Shown: positions 42,780 to 52,210 of the stretch, one piece after another | Position numbering within the stretch: the first letter of the stretch is position 1 | Layout of the letters: the number at the start of each line of letters is the position of its first letter | From: Streptomyces canus 299MFChir4.1 | GTDB taxonomy: Bacteria; Actinomycetota; Actinomycetes; Streptomycetales; Streptomycetaceae | DNA: 64,000 nt | Assembly: GCF_000383615.1 (NCBI RefSeq) | Contig: NZ_KB911585.1 | Location: 468,939-532,938 of the forward strand | Direction of reading: 5' to 3' | Position numbers and translations under genes: made by a program | Notes under the pieces: generated by a model | What the model was told of the DNA's origin: nothing | Database searches by the model: none | The model's input: only the letters and a program-made list of their open reading frames with translations

Positions 42780-43853
42780 GTGACGACGCTTTTCACCGGT
42801 TTCCGGCTCGGCGGACTCCAGCTGCCCAACCGGGTGGTCATGGCCCCGATGACCCGGGTGCGGGCCGCCGAGGGCGGTCTGGCGACTTCGTCGATGGCGC
42901 GCTACTACGCCCAGCGGGCCACGGCCGGGCTGATCGTCACCGAGGGGGTGCAGCCGAGCCTGATCGGTCAGTCCAATCCGGGCACACCGGGGCTGCACAC
43001 CGATGAGCAGGTGGCCTCGTGGCGCCAGGTGACCGGGGCCGTGCACACCAACGGGGGCCGGATCTTCGCGCAGATCATGCACGGCGGGCGGGTCTCGCAC
43101 CCGGACACCAACGGGCTGCGGCCCGTCGGGCCCTCGGCCGTCCCGGCCACCGGCGAGGTGTTCACTCCCACCGGACCGCAGCCCGCACCGGTTCCGCGGG
43201 CGTTGGACACAGCGGAGGTGCCCGAGCATGCCGCGTCATACGCCGAGGCCGCGCGCCGCGCCGTCGACGCCGGGTTCGACGGGGTGGAACTGCACGGCGC
43301 CAACGGCTACTTGATCTCGCAGTTCCTGTCCTCCAACGCCAATCTGCGCACGGACCGTTACGGCGGTTCGGTGGCCGGCCGGATCCGGTTCGCCGTCGAG
43401 GCGGCCGCCGCGACTGTGGACGCCGTGGGCGCGGAGCGGACCGGGATCCGGCTCTCACCGGGCGGCGGCTTCTGGGGAGTCGAGGAGTCGGACGTCCCCG
43501 AGCTGTACACCGCGCTCCTGACCGAGCTGGCCGGGCTGGGGCTTGCCTACGTCCATCTGGAGGCCACCGCCCCCGAGGAGACGCTGCTCGAGCTGCGCCG
43601 GGCCTGGCCGGGCGCGCTCGTCATGAACCCGGTGCTGCCGATGGGCGCCAAGCAGACCGGTCGCTCCGAGGCCGACCACTGGCTGGGGCTCGGCGCCGAT
43701 CTCATCGGCTTCGGCCGCGCCTTCATCGCCAACCCCGACCTGGTCGAACGGCTGCGCACCGACCTGCCGATCGCCCCCGCCGACGAGGCCACGTACTTCC
43801 AGGGCGGCGACAACGGCTATCTGACGTATCCCGCATACCAGTACACGGCATGA
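42780..43853 (+). CDS. Alkene reductase, Old Yellow Enzyme family
   Basis: FMN-dependent reductase of activated C=C bonds (and possibly nitro or peroxide groups). 357 aa, with the NemA-type features: NRVVMAPMTRVRA, IFAQIMHGGRVSHP, GFDGVELHGANGYLISQFL (substrate His/Asn in HGAN), NLRTDRYGGS, and GADLIGFGRAFIANPDL at the FMN phosphate site. The GTG start has AAGGAG 7 nt upstream. It is transcribed from the MerR-type promoter and so probably induced by electrophilic compounds. Confidence 0.94.
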   Translation: MTTLFTGFRLGGLQLPNRVVMAPMTRVRAAEGGLATSSMARYYAQRATAGLIVTEGVQPSLIGQSNPGTPGLHTDEQVASWRQVTGAVHTNGGRIFAQIMHGGRVSHPDTNGLRPVGPSAVPATGEVFTPTGPQPAPVPRALDTAEVPEHAASYAEAARRAVDAGFDGVELHGANGYLISQFLSSNANLRTDRYGGSVAGRIRFAVEAAAATVDAVGAERTGIRLSPGGGFWGVEESDVPELYTALLTELAGLGLAYVHLEATAPEETLLELRRAWPGALVMNPVLPMGAKQTGRSEADHWLGLGADLIGFGRAFIANPDLVERLRTDLPIAPADEATYFQGGDNGYLTYPAYQYTA

Positions 43854-43927
43854 CGTCCCGGTGGCGAGGACACCACGAATGGGTAACGGGGGTCAACCGT
43901 AGGCGATGGCGGGTGGTCTAGCCCGGC

Positions 43928-45187
43928 ATGAAGATCTCTTTCCTGCTCCACAACGCCTACGCGATCGGAGGCACGATCACCACCACGTTCAACCTGGCCC
44001 AGGCCCTGGCGGAACGGCACGAAGTGGAGATCGTCTCCGTGCTGCGGCACCGGGAGCTGCCCAACTTCGTGCTGGATCCCCGGGTTTCGCTGCGGCCGCT
44101 GGTCGATCTGAGACAGGAGAAGGATCACCCGTTGCACCAGAGACCGGCGCGGGTGTACCCGCGCTCGGAGTACCGGTACGGGCAGTACAGCGAACTGACC
44201 GACCAGCGCATAGCGGAGGCCCTCGCCACCATCGACGCGGACGCGGTGATAGGCACCCGCCCCGGGCTCAACGTGCATCTCGCCGACCAGGCGCCATCCC
44301 AGGTGGCCCGCATCGGCCAGGAGCACCTCACGCTCGACAACCACTCGCCCCGGCTGCGCACCGCGCTGCGCCGGGCCTACCGCGGGCTCGACGTGCTCAC
44401 CACGGTCACCGAGGCGGACGCGGCCGCCTACCGGCGCCGGATGCGGCTGCCCGGGGTACGGGTGGAGGCACTGCCCAACAGCGTGCCGGACCCCGTGCTG
44501 CCGGCCGCGGACGGCTCCGCCAAGGTGGTCGTCGCGGCCGGACGGCTGGTTCCGGTGAAGCGGTACGACCTTCTCGTCGAGGCCTTCGCCGCGGTCGCCG
44601 CCCGGCATCCGGACTGGCAGCTGCGCATCTACGGCAAGGGCGAGGAGCAGGACCGGCTGCGGCGGCTCATCACCGACCTGGGCCTGTGGAACAACGTCTT
44701 CCTGATGGGGGCCGCGGCCCCGATGGAGGCGGAGTGGGTGAAGGGCTCGATCGGGGCGGCCACCTCCGACTTCGAGCCCTTCGGCATGACGATCGTCGAG
44801 GCGATGCGCTGCGGGCTGCCCGTGGTGAGCACCGACTGCCCGCACGGGCCCGCCGAGATCATCGCGGACCGGGTCGACGGCCGGCTGGTGCCGGTCGGGG
44901 AGCGGGACGCGCTGGCCGCCGCTCTGCTGGAACTGGTCGGGGACGACGAGCTGCGCCGCCGTATGGGCCGGGTGGCCCTGGAGAACGCGCGCCGGTTCGC
45001 TCCCGGTCCCGTGGTCGAGCAGGCCGAGCGGCTCGTCACGGAGGCCGTGTCGGCGCGGCGGGCGGGCCGGCGGGTCGTGCGGCAGCGCCAGGGCGGAACG
45101 CTGACCGCCCGCGGCTCCGCCGCCAGGGACACCGCGCTGATCGCGGCGAGCGGCGCGCTGCGCCTCGTACGGAAGGGACGGTCATGA
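43928..45187 (+). CDS. Glycosyltransferase family 4
   Basis: 419 aa GT-B fold. The N-domain begins MKISFLLHNAYAIGGTITTTFNLAQAL; the C-domain has VAAGRLVPVKRYDLLVEAF and the EX7E motif in SDFEPFGMTIVEAMRCGLPVVSTDCPHGPAEII, which binds the sugar nucleotide. A basic C-terminal tail of about 45 residues (RRVVRQRQGGTLTARG) may hold it at the membrane. Its stop overlaps the next start (ATGA), so it is made together with the 257-aa partner. Probably decorates a cell-surface glycan or a teichoic-acid-like polymer. Confidence 0.92.
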   Translation: MKISFLLHNAYAIGGTITTTFNLAQALAERHEVEIVSVLRHRELPNFVLDPRVSLRPLVDLRQEKDHPLHQRPARVYPRSEYRYGQYSELTDQRIAEALATIDADAVIGTRPGLNVHLADQAPSQVARIGQEHLTLDNHSPRLRTALRRAYRGLDVLTTVTEADAAAYRRRMRLPGVRVEALPNSVPDPVLPAADGSAKVVVAAGRLVPVKRYDLLVEAFAAVAARHPDWQLRIYGKGEEQDRLRRLITDLGLWNNVFLMGAAAPMEAEWVKGSIGAATSDFEPFGMTIVEAMRCGLPVVSTDCPHGPAEIIADRVDGRLVPVGERDALAAALLELVGDDELRRRMGRVALENARRFAPGPVVEQAERLVTEAVSARRAGRRVVRQRQGGTLTARGSAARDTALIAASGALRLVRKGRS

Positions 45188-45957
45188 CCACGCCACGCGC
45201 CGGATGCGCCATCGACGCGGAGGGCCGGATCACCTTCGCGCTGCCCGCGGGCCACGGGCAGGGACTGCTGCTGCGGCTGCGTCCGAAGAAGGGGCAGCCC
45301 GAGGAGACCCTGCACGTCCTCGACCTGGACTCCGCCGGCGAAGGGCGGACGGAGGCCGTACTGGGTGCGGAACCCGTGCTCGCGGAGGGGCGGTGGGACG
45401 TGTATCTGCTGGACGGGTCCGAGCGCACGCGTCTGCGTCCGGGCCCCCGTGACCTGCGGACCCTGGTCGACGGACATCCGCGTGAGCGGCGCGGGCCGCT
45501 GGCCGTGCGGGTCCCCTATGTCACCAAGGACGGCTACCTCGCGGTGCGGACCTGGCTGCGGCCCGCGCACGCGGAGGCCGGCCGCGTCGACATCACGGGT
45601 GGGACGCTGACGGTCGCGGCCCGGCTGCACGGCGCCTCGCTACTGGACGGCGCCGAGGTGCGGCTGCGGCTGCGAGGGGGCGAGGGGGCCGTGCGCACGG
45701 TGGAGCCCCTGGTCGCGGAGGACGGCCGGAGCTTCTCGTTCACGGTCGACGACGAGAGCCTGGACACCGGCATCTGGGACATGTTCGTACGACCCGCTCC
45801 CGGAGCCCCGATGATCCGGATCGCCCGCCTCCTGGACGACGTGGCGGACCGCAAGCATGTCCACGTCTACCCCGGTGCCACGGCCGGCGAAGTCGTCGTG
45901 CGCCCGTACTACACGGTCGACAACGACCTGTCCCTGGAGGTGAAGCGGACCGGCTGA
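45184..45957 (+). CDS. Beta-rich partner of the glycosyltransferase, unknown function
   Basis: 257 aa, coupled to the glycosyltransferase by a 4-nt overlap. It has no signal peptide or membrane segment. The sequence alternates short hydrophobic strands and loops (LLLRLRPKKGQPEETLHVLDLD, LLDGAEVRLRLRGGEGAVRTVEPL, DTGIWDMFVRPAPGAPMIRIARLLDD), suggesting two or three beta-sandwich units, and ends VRPYYTVDNDLSLEVKR. Similar domains occur as tails of wall-polymer glycosyltransferases in Streptomyces; I do not recognise a named family. Confidence 0.8.
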   Translation: MTTPRAGCAIDAEGRITFALPAGHGQGLLLRLRPKKGQPEETLHVLDLDSAGEGRTEAVLGAEPVLAEGRWDVYLLDGSERTRLRPGPRDLRTLVDGHPRERRGPLAVRVPYVTKDGYLAVRTWLRPAHAEAGRVDITGGTLTVAARLHGASLLDGAEVRLRLRGGEGAVRTVEPLVAEDGRSFSFTVDDESLDTGIWDMFVRPAPGAPMIRIARLLDDVADRKHVHVYPGATAGEVVVRPYYTVDNDLSLEVKRTG

Positions 45958-45976
45958 GCGTCACTCCCGCCGCGGA

Positions 45977-47134
45977 TCAGCCCCAGAGCACGTGCAGGGT
46001 GGGTGGCTTGCGGAAGACCAGGCCGTGCGGGGCGGTCGGGTGGTCCGGGTCGAGGCGGAGGGCGGGGAGCCGGTCGAGCAGGTGCCGTAGGGCGATGCGG
46101 GTCTCCAGACGGGCCAGGTGGGCGGCGAGACAGTAGTGCGGGCCGTGCGCGAAGGCCAGCTGGAGGCGGGCGTTCGGACGGCGGACGTCGAAGCGGTCGG
46201 GGTCGGGGAAGACCGCGGGGTCCCGGTTGGCGCCGGTCAGGGAGACGGTGACGAGGTCGCCCCGGCGGATCGCAGCCGGGCCGAGGGTGAGGTCACGGGT
46301 GGCGTAGCGGTCCACGACGGCCGCGCCGGGTTCGAGGCGCAGCGACTCCTCGATCGCGTTGTCCAGCAGTGCGAAGTCGGCCTGGACCAGCGCGAGTTGG
46401 TCGGGGTGCCGGAGGAGGTGCAGCAGCGCGTTGGTGATCATCGCCTCGGTGGTCTCTATGCCGCCGAACATCAGCACGGCGGCGTTGGAGGCGACCTCCG
46501 GCAGCGCCAGCCGGCCGGCGGCTGAGGCCAGGAGCGAGGAGTCGGCCCCCTGCGCGACGGTGGCCTCGACCGCTCGCCGCAGCTGTACGTACGCCTCCGG
46601 GCCCGCGGGTCCCGCCGCACGGCCCTCCGTGATGTCCGAGACCGAGCGCACGATGGCGTCGTACCAGGCGAGCACCGTGTCCGTGCCGGCGTCCACCAGT
46701 CCGAGCGCCTCGGTGACGACGGCGACGGCGAGCGGGCCGGCGAAGGCGCGGCGCAGTTCGGCGGCCCCCGCCGGTTCGAGCCCGGTGACGAGCCGGTCGG
46801 TCTCCCGCTCGATGAACTCGGCGAATCCGTCCCGCACCGCACGGGGACGGAAGGGCTCGGTGAACGGCTCGCGGTGGCGGGTGTGTTCGTCGCCGTCCAG
46901 GGAGAGCATGCTGGGGCCGACGATCCGGGCGGTCGAGAAGCGGGGGTCGTCGACGGTGAAGGTCTCGGCGTCCCGCATCACGTCGAGCGCGAGATCGCGC
47001 CGGGTCACCAGCCAGCCGTTCAGCTCGGGCAGCCAGGACACGGGTTCGTGCGCGCGGAGCTCGGCCAGGCGCGGGTGCGGGTCACCGGCGAGTTCGGCCG
47101 GCGTGGTGGCCGCGCCGAGCGGGAATGCGATCAC
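45977..47134 (-). CDS. Cytochrome P450
   Basis: 385 aa, soluble bacterial class I type. The I-helix is MFGGIETTEAM (oxygen-binding Thr present); the K-helix ExxR is EESLR; the heme loop is FAHGPHYCLAAHLARLE with the thiolate Cys. The usual Gly after the Cys is Leu-Ala, a common variation. A GTG start at 47134 is used with a weak ribosome site; a longer frame upstream is not P450-like. No ferredoxin gene lies next to it. It is divergent from the MoxR/VWA operon; the substrate is unknown. Confidence 0.93.
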   Translation of the reverse strand: MIAFPLGAATTPAELAGDPHPRLAELRAHEPVSWLPELNGWLVTRRDLALDVMRDAETFTVDDPRFSTARIVGPSMLSLDGDEHTRHREPFTEPFRPRAVRDGFAEFIERETDRLVTGLEPAGAAELRRAFAGPLAVAVVTEALGLVDAGTDTVLAWYDAIVRSVSDITEGRAAGPAGPEAYVQLRRAVEATVAQGADSSLLASAAGRLALPEVASNAAVLMFGGIETTEAMITNALLHLLRHPDQLALVQADFALLDNAIEESLRLEPGAAVVDRYATRDLTLGPAAIRRGDLVTVSLTGANRDPAVFPDPDRFDVRRPNARLQLAFAHGPHYCLAAHLARLETRIALRHLLDRLPALRLDPDHPTAPHGLVFRKPPTLHVLWG

Positions 47135-47255
47135 GCCCCAGGCTAACCCGGTGGAAAACCGATGGAAGGTGCGGGCGGAGCGGCCTACGCTGCTCCACGA
47201 TGACGACTCACACTCCTGAACGATTGGGGGTCCCGTCCGCGCAAGGTGAGCGCTG

Positions 47256-48626
47256 ATGCTCCCTTCGACCGCGAACGAGGACATCCGTACCTCCTTCTGG
47301 CCGCGCGTGCGCGAGTTCGCCGTGCCGGCCTCCATGATCGAGACCGCGACCGCCCGTCGCCTCGCCGGTGACTGGTCGGGGGCGTGTGCCGCCGCGGGCT
47401 TCGACGTCGATCTCCACCTCCGTGCGGTGGCGCGCGATCACGGCCGGGAGCTGGCGTCCCGGGTCCGGTCCGATCTCCGCGCCCTCGCTCCCGACCTGCT
47501 GCGCTGGCACATGCCGAGGATCGCTCCTGACGGGCTGCTGCGGCCCGGGGTGACACTGACCCTGGCGCGGTACGAGGCCGTCGAGGGCCCGGTACATCTC
47601 GTGGCCAGGACCGCGCCCGCCTGGGCGGATGCCGGGCAGCGGATCAGCCTCGCCCTGTGGTCCCGCTCCACCGCCGACGCCGTACGGCATCCGCACCCGC
47701 GTCCGAACCGACGGTTCCGCCTGGACCTGCACCGGCATCTGTGGGATGCGGGCCGCGCCGGGGAGCTGCGGGGGCGGTCGGGGGTCGGTGAGCCCTCCTT
47801 CGGGTCGGCCAGCCGTCAACCGCCCCTGGCCGCAGCAGAGTTGGCCGTACCTCCCGACTGTGCCGTCGACCGGTGGGCGGCCGAGGCGCGGATACTGCTC
47901 GGTGCCGAAGGCCGGGCCGACGGTTGCCTGTCGGTGCGGTGGGGCGGACGGCACCGGCTGGTGCTGGAGCTCGCCGCGGACGACGACCTGATCCGTCCCG
48001 TGCCGACGCCCTCGGCCGATGTCGTCTCCGCGCTTCCCGTCCTGCCCGACGCGGCGACCTGGGTGCTGCCCGATCTCCAGCTGCTGCGCGCCGGGGCGAT
48101 CGAGGCGGATCGACTGCACCCCTTGGTCGCCGCCGCTTTGGCACCTGACCGCACGGCCACCGGACCGCCCCGCGCCCCCGACCGGGCGGGAACACCGCGT
48201 CTGGTGGAGTGCCGGGGAGCCCGTCACCGGATCGGCCTGGTCGACGGGGTGCTGGCCCCGCTGGACCACGACCCGGACGAGATCCGGCGGGAGGAACTGC
48301 TGGTCGCGCTGACCGGCACCCCGCTCCCCTGCCTCCAGGTGATCGACGAGGCACACCGCCGTCCGCACTGTCTGGACGGCGTCCGCGAACGTCTCGCGCA
48401 CGGCGACACCGCCGGCGCGCTGGCCGTCGTGGAAGGACTGCTCGGGCCCGAGGCGCTGCTGCGCACCGGCCCCCTCCGGGACGCACTGGAGGCGGCCGCG
48501 CTACGCCGTATCACCTACGGCCTGTTCAGGGCGGGCCTTATGGGACCCGGGCCCGTCTGGTTCCGCCCGCGTCCGAGCGGACGCGATTCACGGAACCGGC
48601 GTACCCATCCCCGGCACGCGACCTGA
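47256..48626 (+). CDS. Unknown 456-aa protein leading the MoxR/VWA operon
   Basis: First gene of a three-gene operon. It has no signal peptide, membrane segment or known catalytic motif. The N-terminal half resembles helices and strands with DIRTSFWPRVREFAVPASMIETATARRLAGDW and VDLHLRAVARDHGRELASRVRSDLRALAPDLLRWHMPR; the C-terminal half holds CRGARHRIGLVDGVLAPLDHDPDEIRREELL and ends with a basic RPRPSGRDSRNRR tail. AAGGTGAG precedes the ATG. It is found next to MoxR/VWA genes, so it is probably the substrate adaptor or target of that machine. Function unknown. Confidence 0.82.
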   Translation: MLPSTANEDIRTSFWPRVREFAVPASMIETATARRLAGDWSGACAAAGFDVDLHLRAVARDHGRELASRVRSDLRALAPDLLRWHMPRIAPDGLLRPGVTLTLARYEAVEGPVHLVARTAPAWADAGQRISLALWSRSTADAVRHPHPRPNRRFRLDLHRHLWDAGRAGELRGRSGVGEPSFGSASRQPPLAAAELAVPPDCAVDRWAAEARILLGAEGRADGCLSVRWGGRHRLVLELAADDDLIRPVPTPSADVVSALPVLPDAATWVLPDLQLLRAGAIEADRLHPLVAAALAPDRTATGPPRAPDRAGTPRLVECRGARHRIGLVDGVLAPLDHDPDEIRREELLVALTGTPLPCLQVIDEAHRRPHCLDGVRERLAHGDTAGALAVVEGLLGPEALLRTGPLRDALEAAALRRITYGLFRAGLMGPGPVWFRPRPSGRDSRNRRTHPRHAT

Positions 48627-48675
48627 GTCCCAACCCCCTCCTCCTGGCCCACTCCTAGCCCATAGGTGATCACTC

Positions 48676-49896
48676 ATGCCCATGACCGCCCCTGCCCCCG
48701 TCTCCCAACTCGACATCGCCGCCGACCTGTTGACCCTCCTGCGCGACTCCACCACCGAACCGCGCCCCGACTCCCAGCTGGAGGCCCTCACCCTGGCCGT
48801 CGCCGCGGATCTGCCCGTGTTGCTGTGGGGTGAGCCGGGCATCGGCAAGACCGCGGCCCTGACCCAGCTCGCCACGGCCCTGGACCTGCCGCTGACCACG
48901 GTGATCGCCAGCGTGCACGAGCCGTCCGACTTCTCGGGGCTGCCCGTGGTCGGGGACGATCCCGCGACCCAGGGCGTTCCGATGGCCCCGCCGGACTGGG
49001 CGGTGCGGCTGGTGCGGACCGGCCGGGGGCTGCTGTTCCTGGACGAGTTGTCCACGGCGCCGCCCGCCGTCCAGGCCGCGCTGCTCAGGCTCGTCCTGGA
49101 GCGGCGGATCGGCGCCCTCCGACTGCCGCCCGGGGTACGGATCGTGGCCGCCGCCAACCCCCGGTCCTCGGCGGCCGACGGCTGGGAACTGAGCCCGCCG
49201 CTGGCCAACCGGTTCGTCCACCTCCAGTGGACCCACGACCACGAGGTCGTCGTCCGCGGTCTCGGCGGGACCTGGCCCCGGGCCACCCTGCCGCGGCTCG
49301 ATCCGCGGAAACTGCCGGAGGCCGTGGCGTTCGCCCGCCGCGCGGTGTGCGGACTGCTCGCCGCGCGGCCCACGCTCGTGCACCGGCTGCCCACCAACGA
49401 GACCCGGCGGGGCGGTCCCTGGCCGTCGCCGCGGAGCTGGGACATGACGCTGTCCCTGGTCGCCTTCGCGACCGCGGCCGGTTCCGCGCGGGACGTGCTC
49501 TCCCTGCTGGTCCGGGGGACGGTGGGCGACGGCCCGGGGCTGGAGCTGCTGGCGAGCCTGGACCGGCTGGACCTCCCGGACCCGGAGGACGTGCTGGCCG
49601 ACCCCGCGGGGGCCGTCCTGCCCGAGCGGGGCGACCTGCGGCAGGCCGTGCTCGACGGTGTGGTCGCGGCCGTACGCGCGCGTCCGGACCGTAGCCGCTG
49701 GGACTCGGCGTGGGCGGTGCTGGTCCGGGCGCTGGAGACCGGGGCCCCGGACCTGGTGGTCGTGCCCGCGACCACGCTCGCCTCGCTGCGGCAGCAGGAC
49801 TGGGACGTGCCGGCCACGATCGAGCGGCTCGCCGGGACGGTGGCACTGTCGCGGCGGGCGGACCGGGCGGCGGTCGCCTCCAAGGGCCGACGATGA
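48676..49896 (+). CDS. MoxR-type AAA ATPase
   Basis: 406 aa. Walker A GEPGIGKT (52-59), Walker B LLFLDE (119-124), a sensor in VAAANP and the arginine-finger region around PPLANRFVHLQW are all present, so it should hydrolyse ATP as a hexameric ring. MoxR proteins act as chaperones that activate metal enzymes or VWA partners. The last four bases overlap the start of the HExxH/VWA protein, and the 456-aa unknown protein lies 49 bp upstream: one operon. Confidence 0.92.
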   Translation: MPMTAPAPVSQLDIAADLLTLLRDSTTEPRPDSQLEALTLAVAADLPVLLWGEPGIGKTAALTQLATALDLPLTTVIASVHEPSDFSGLPVVGDDPATQGVPMAPPDWAVRLVRTGRGLLFLDELSTAPPAVQAALLRLVLERRIGALRLPPGVRIVAAANPRSSAADGWELSPPLANRFVHLQWTHDHEVVVRGLGGTWPRATLPRLDPRKLPEAVAFARRAVCGLLAARPTLVHRLPTNETRRGGPWPSPRSWDMTLSLVAFATAAGSARDVLSLLVRGTVGDGPGLELLASLDRLDLPDPEDVLADPAGAVLPERGDLRQAVLDGVVAAVRARPDRSRWDSAWAVLVRALETGAPDLVVVPATTLASLRQQDWDVPATIERLAGTVALSRRADRAAVASKGRR

Positions 49897-51209
49897 CCAT
49901 GAACACGGCCGAAGGGCTGAACACCAACACGTCCGAAGCGAAGAGCGCCCACCCGCCCGAAGAGGGGGGCCGCCTGGACCGCGACAAGCTGTTCGCCGCC
50001 CGTCTCCACGCCGCCCGGGCCCGCCCGTACCTCGCCACCGCGCTGTTCGCCCTGCACACCGTCGAGTCGAAGCGGGTGCCGACGATGGCCGTCGACCGGC
50101 ACTGGCGGTGCTATGTCTCGCCGGCGTTCGTGGACCGGATGCCGGTGGAGGAGCTGGCGGGCGTGTGGGTGCACGAGGTGTCCCACCTGCTGCGCGACCA
50201 CCACGGGCGCGGTGACCGGGTCGCCCGGGAGCGCGGGCTGACCGGGGTCGGGGACCGGCTGCGGATGAACATCGCCGCGGACTGCGAGATCAACGACGAC
50301 GTGTACGGCGACGGACTGGTGCAGCCCGAAGGCGCCGTGCGGCCCGGGCAGTTGCGGCTGTCCGAGGGGCAGCTCATGGAGGAGTACCTGAGCGGGATCA
50401 GCCTCGGTGCGCTCACCCTCGACCTGTCCTGGCTGGACTGCGGCAGCGGTGCCGACGGTCTGGAGCGCGCGTGGGACCTGGGCCCCGACGGGGCGCACGG
50501 GCTGAGCGAGCAGGAGCGCGACGCGGTCCGCTTCCGCGTGGCGCAGGGCATCAGGGCGCGTCCGGGGAGCACCCCGCAGGGCTGGCAGCGGTGGGCGGAG
50601 GAGGCGTTCCATCCGCCGCAGCCGTGGCGGGACCTGCTGGGCGCGGCGCTTCGCTCAGCGGTCTCCGGTTCCGGCTCGGGCGACGACTACAGCTACGGCC
50701 GTCCGTCGCGGCGCTCGGCGGGAGTGCCCGGCGCGGTCCTGCCGAGCCTGCGGCGCCGCCCTCCCCGGGTCTGCGTGATCATCGACACCTCCGGCTCGGT
50801 CAGCGACGGCGAACTGGGCAGCGCGCTCCTGGAGGTCGCCGCGATCTCCCGTGCCGTGGGCGGCCGCCGGGACCTGGTCCACGTCCTCCCGTGCGACGCG
50901 GCGGCCGGGGTCGTGCGTCCGCTGTGCCGGGCCGAGGGCATCCCGCTGGTCGGCGGCGGGGGCACCGACCTGCGCACGGGCTTCGAGAAGGCGCTGCGCT
51001 CGCGCCCCCGGCCGGACGTCGTCGTGGCCCTGACCGACGGGCAGACACCCTGGCCGGCCGCGCAGCCCTCATGCCGTACCGTCGTCGGTCTGTTCCCCCG
51101 GCCGGGAAGGGGCCGGGCACGACGCGAGAACAATCCCGAGTACGAACCGGACTCACCGCCCGCGTGGGCCCGCGTGGTGGAGATCGGCTCGGCATCGGGA
51201 ACTCGCTGA
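49893..51209 (+). CDS. DUF2201-type metallopeptidase-like domain fused to VWA domain
   Basis: 438 aa. Residues 30-170 carry a zincin-like helix HEVSH (94-98) with ADCEINDD further on (129-136) as a possible third ligand. Residues 290-430 form a VWA-like domain whose MIDAS starts DTSGS (298-302), with GGGGTDL (Thr) and LTDG (Asp) completing it. The Ser/Gly-rich linker is at 257-275. This layout is the DUF2201/VWA-like family usually paired with a MoxR ATPase. The ATG at 49893 overlaps the MoxR stop. It could be a protease whose action is licensed by the ATPase. Confidence 0.88.
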   Translation: MTMNTAEGLNTNTSEAKSAHPPEEGGRLDRDKLFAARLHAARARPYLATALFALHTVESKRVPTMAVDRHWRCYVSPAFVDRMPVEELAGVWVHEVSHLLRDHHGRGDRVARERGLTGVGDRLRMNIAADCEINDDVYGDGLVQPEGAVRPGQLRLSEGQLMEEYLSGISLGALTLDLSWLDCGSGADGLERAWDLGPDGAHGLSEQERDAVRFRVAQGIRARPGSTPQGWQRWAEEAFHPPQPWRDLLGAALRSAVSGSGSGDDYSYGRPSRRSAGVPGAVLPSLRRRPPRVCVIIDTSGSVSDGELGSALLEVAAISRAVGGRRDLVHVLPCDAAAGVVRPLCRAEGIPLVGGGGTDLRTGFEKALRSRPRPDVVVALTDGQTPWPAAQPSCRTVVGLFPRPGRGRARRENNPEYEPDSPPAWARVVEIGSASGTR

Positions 51210-51310
51210 GCCGGACACCCCCGCGGGGTGGACGTGGGGGCGGTGGACCGCGAGATCATGGGGGTCCGCGGAGTCCGGAGCACATCGCGGGCCCGGGTGG
51301 GAGGAGCGCC

Positions 51311-52210
51311 ATGACCAATGTCGACGTGCACCAGCATCTGTGGAGCCCGTCGCTGGTGACGGCCTTGAGGGCGCGCCGCGAGCCGCCGTACCTGGACGGC
51401 TGGACGCTGCACCTGGACGGTGAGCCGCCCTACGACCTGCCGCCCGCCGACCACGACGTGGCCCTGCGCTCGGAACTCGCCGCCACCGACGGCCTCGGCC
51501 TCGCGCTCGTCTCCCTCTCGGCGCCGATCGGCGTGGAGTGGCTGCCCGGGGCCGAGGCGCGGCCCCTGCTCGACGCCTATCACGAGGGCGCGGCCGCGCT
51601 GCCCGAGCCGTTCGGGGCGTGGGCCGCCGCCTGTGTGCGGGACATCGATGCCAGGGCGACGGCCGGTCACCTCGACCAGGGGTTCGTCGGCCTCCAGCTG
51701 CCCGCCAACGCCCTTGCGGACGCGGCCGGTTACGCCCGGTGCGCACCTCTGCTGGATCTGCTGGAGGAGCGCGACCTGCCGCTGTTCGTGCACCCCGGGC
51801 CCGCGGCCGGTGGGTCCGAGGGGCCCGGCTGGTGGCCCGCGATGGTGCCCTACGTCCAGCAGATGCATGCCGCCTGGTTCGCCTTCCGCGCCTACGGCCG
51901 CCCCCGCCACCCACGGCTGCGGGTCTGCTTCGCGCTGCTGGCCGGGCTCGCGCCGCTGCACGGGGAGCGGTTCGCCGCGCGCGGGGGTGGCGGGAGCCGG
52001 CCGGACCCGTCGGTGTTCGTCGAGACGTCCTCGTACGGGCCGCGCGCGGTCGAGTCCGTCGTGCGCGCCCTGGGCGTGGAAGCCGTGGTCCAGGGCTCGG
52101 ACCGGCCGTACGCGGAGCCGCCGCAGCACCCCGGCCACGGGCTCGGCGGAGCGGCGGCCTACGCCTTCCGGATCGCCAACCCCCGGCGACTGCTCACCGG
52201 GAAGGAATGA
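51311..52210 (+). CDS. Amidohydrolase-family (TIM-barrel) metal hydrolase
   Basis: 299 aa. The strand-1 metal ligands are in NVDVHQHLWSP (His-x-His); further ligands are in LPLFVHPGP (His) and VQGSDRPYAEP (Asp), a set typical of amidohydrolase_2 decarboxylases and lactonases. No signal peptide. GGGAGGAG lies just before the ATG. The gene is 100 bp past the MoxR/VWA operon on the same strand but has its own ribosome site and probably its own promoter. Substrate unknown; perhaps an aromatic or lactone intermediate. Confidence 0.88.
   Translation: MTNVDVHQHLWSPSLVTALRARREPPYLDGWTLHLDGEPPYDLPPADHDVALRSELAATDGLGLALVSLSAPIGVEWLPGAEARPLLDAYHEGAAALPEPFGAWAAACVRDIDARATAGHLDQGFVGLQLPANALADAAGYARCAPLLDLLEERDLPLFVHPGPAAGGSEGPGWWPAMVPYVQQMHAAWFAFRAYGRPRHPRLRVCFALLAGLAPLHGERFAARGGGGSRPDPSVFVETSSYGPRAVESVVRALGVEAVVQGSDRPYAEPPQHPGHGLGGAAAYAFRIANPRRLLTGKE

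Noticed and set aside
51216..51231. Short hairpin CACCCC/GGGGTG after the MoxR/VWA operon
   Set aside because: Only 6 bp with a 3-nt loop; too weak to call as a terminator with confidence.
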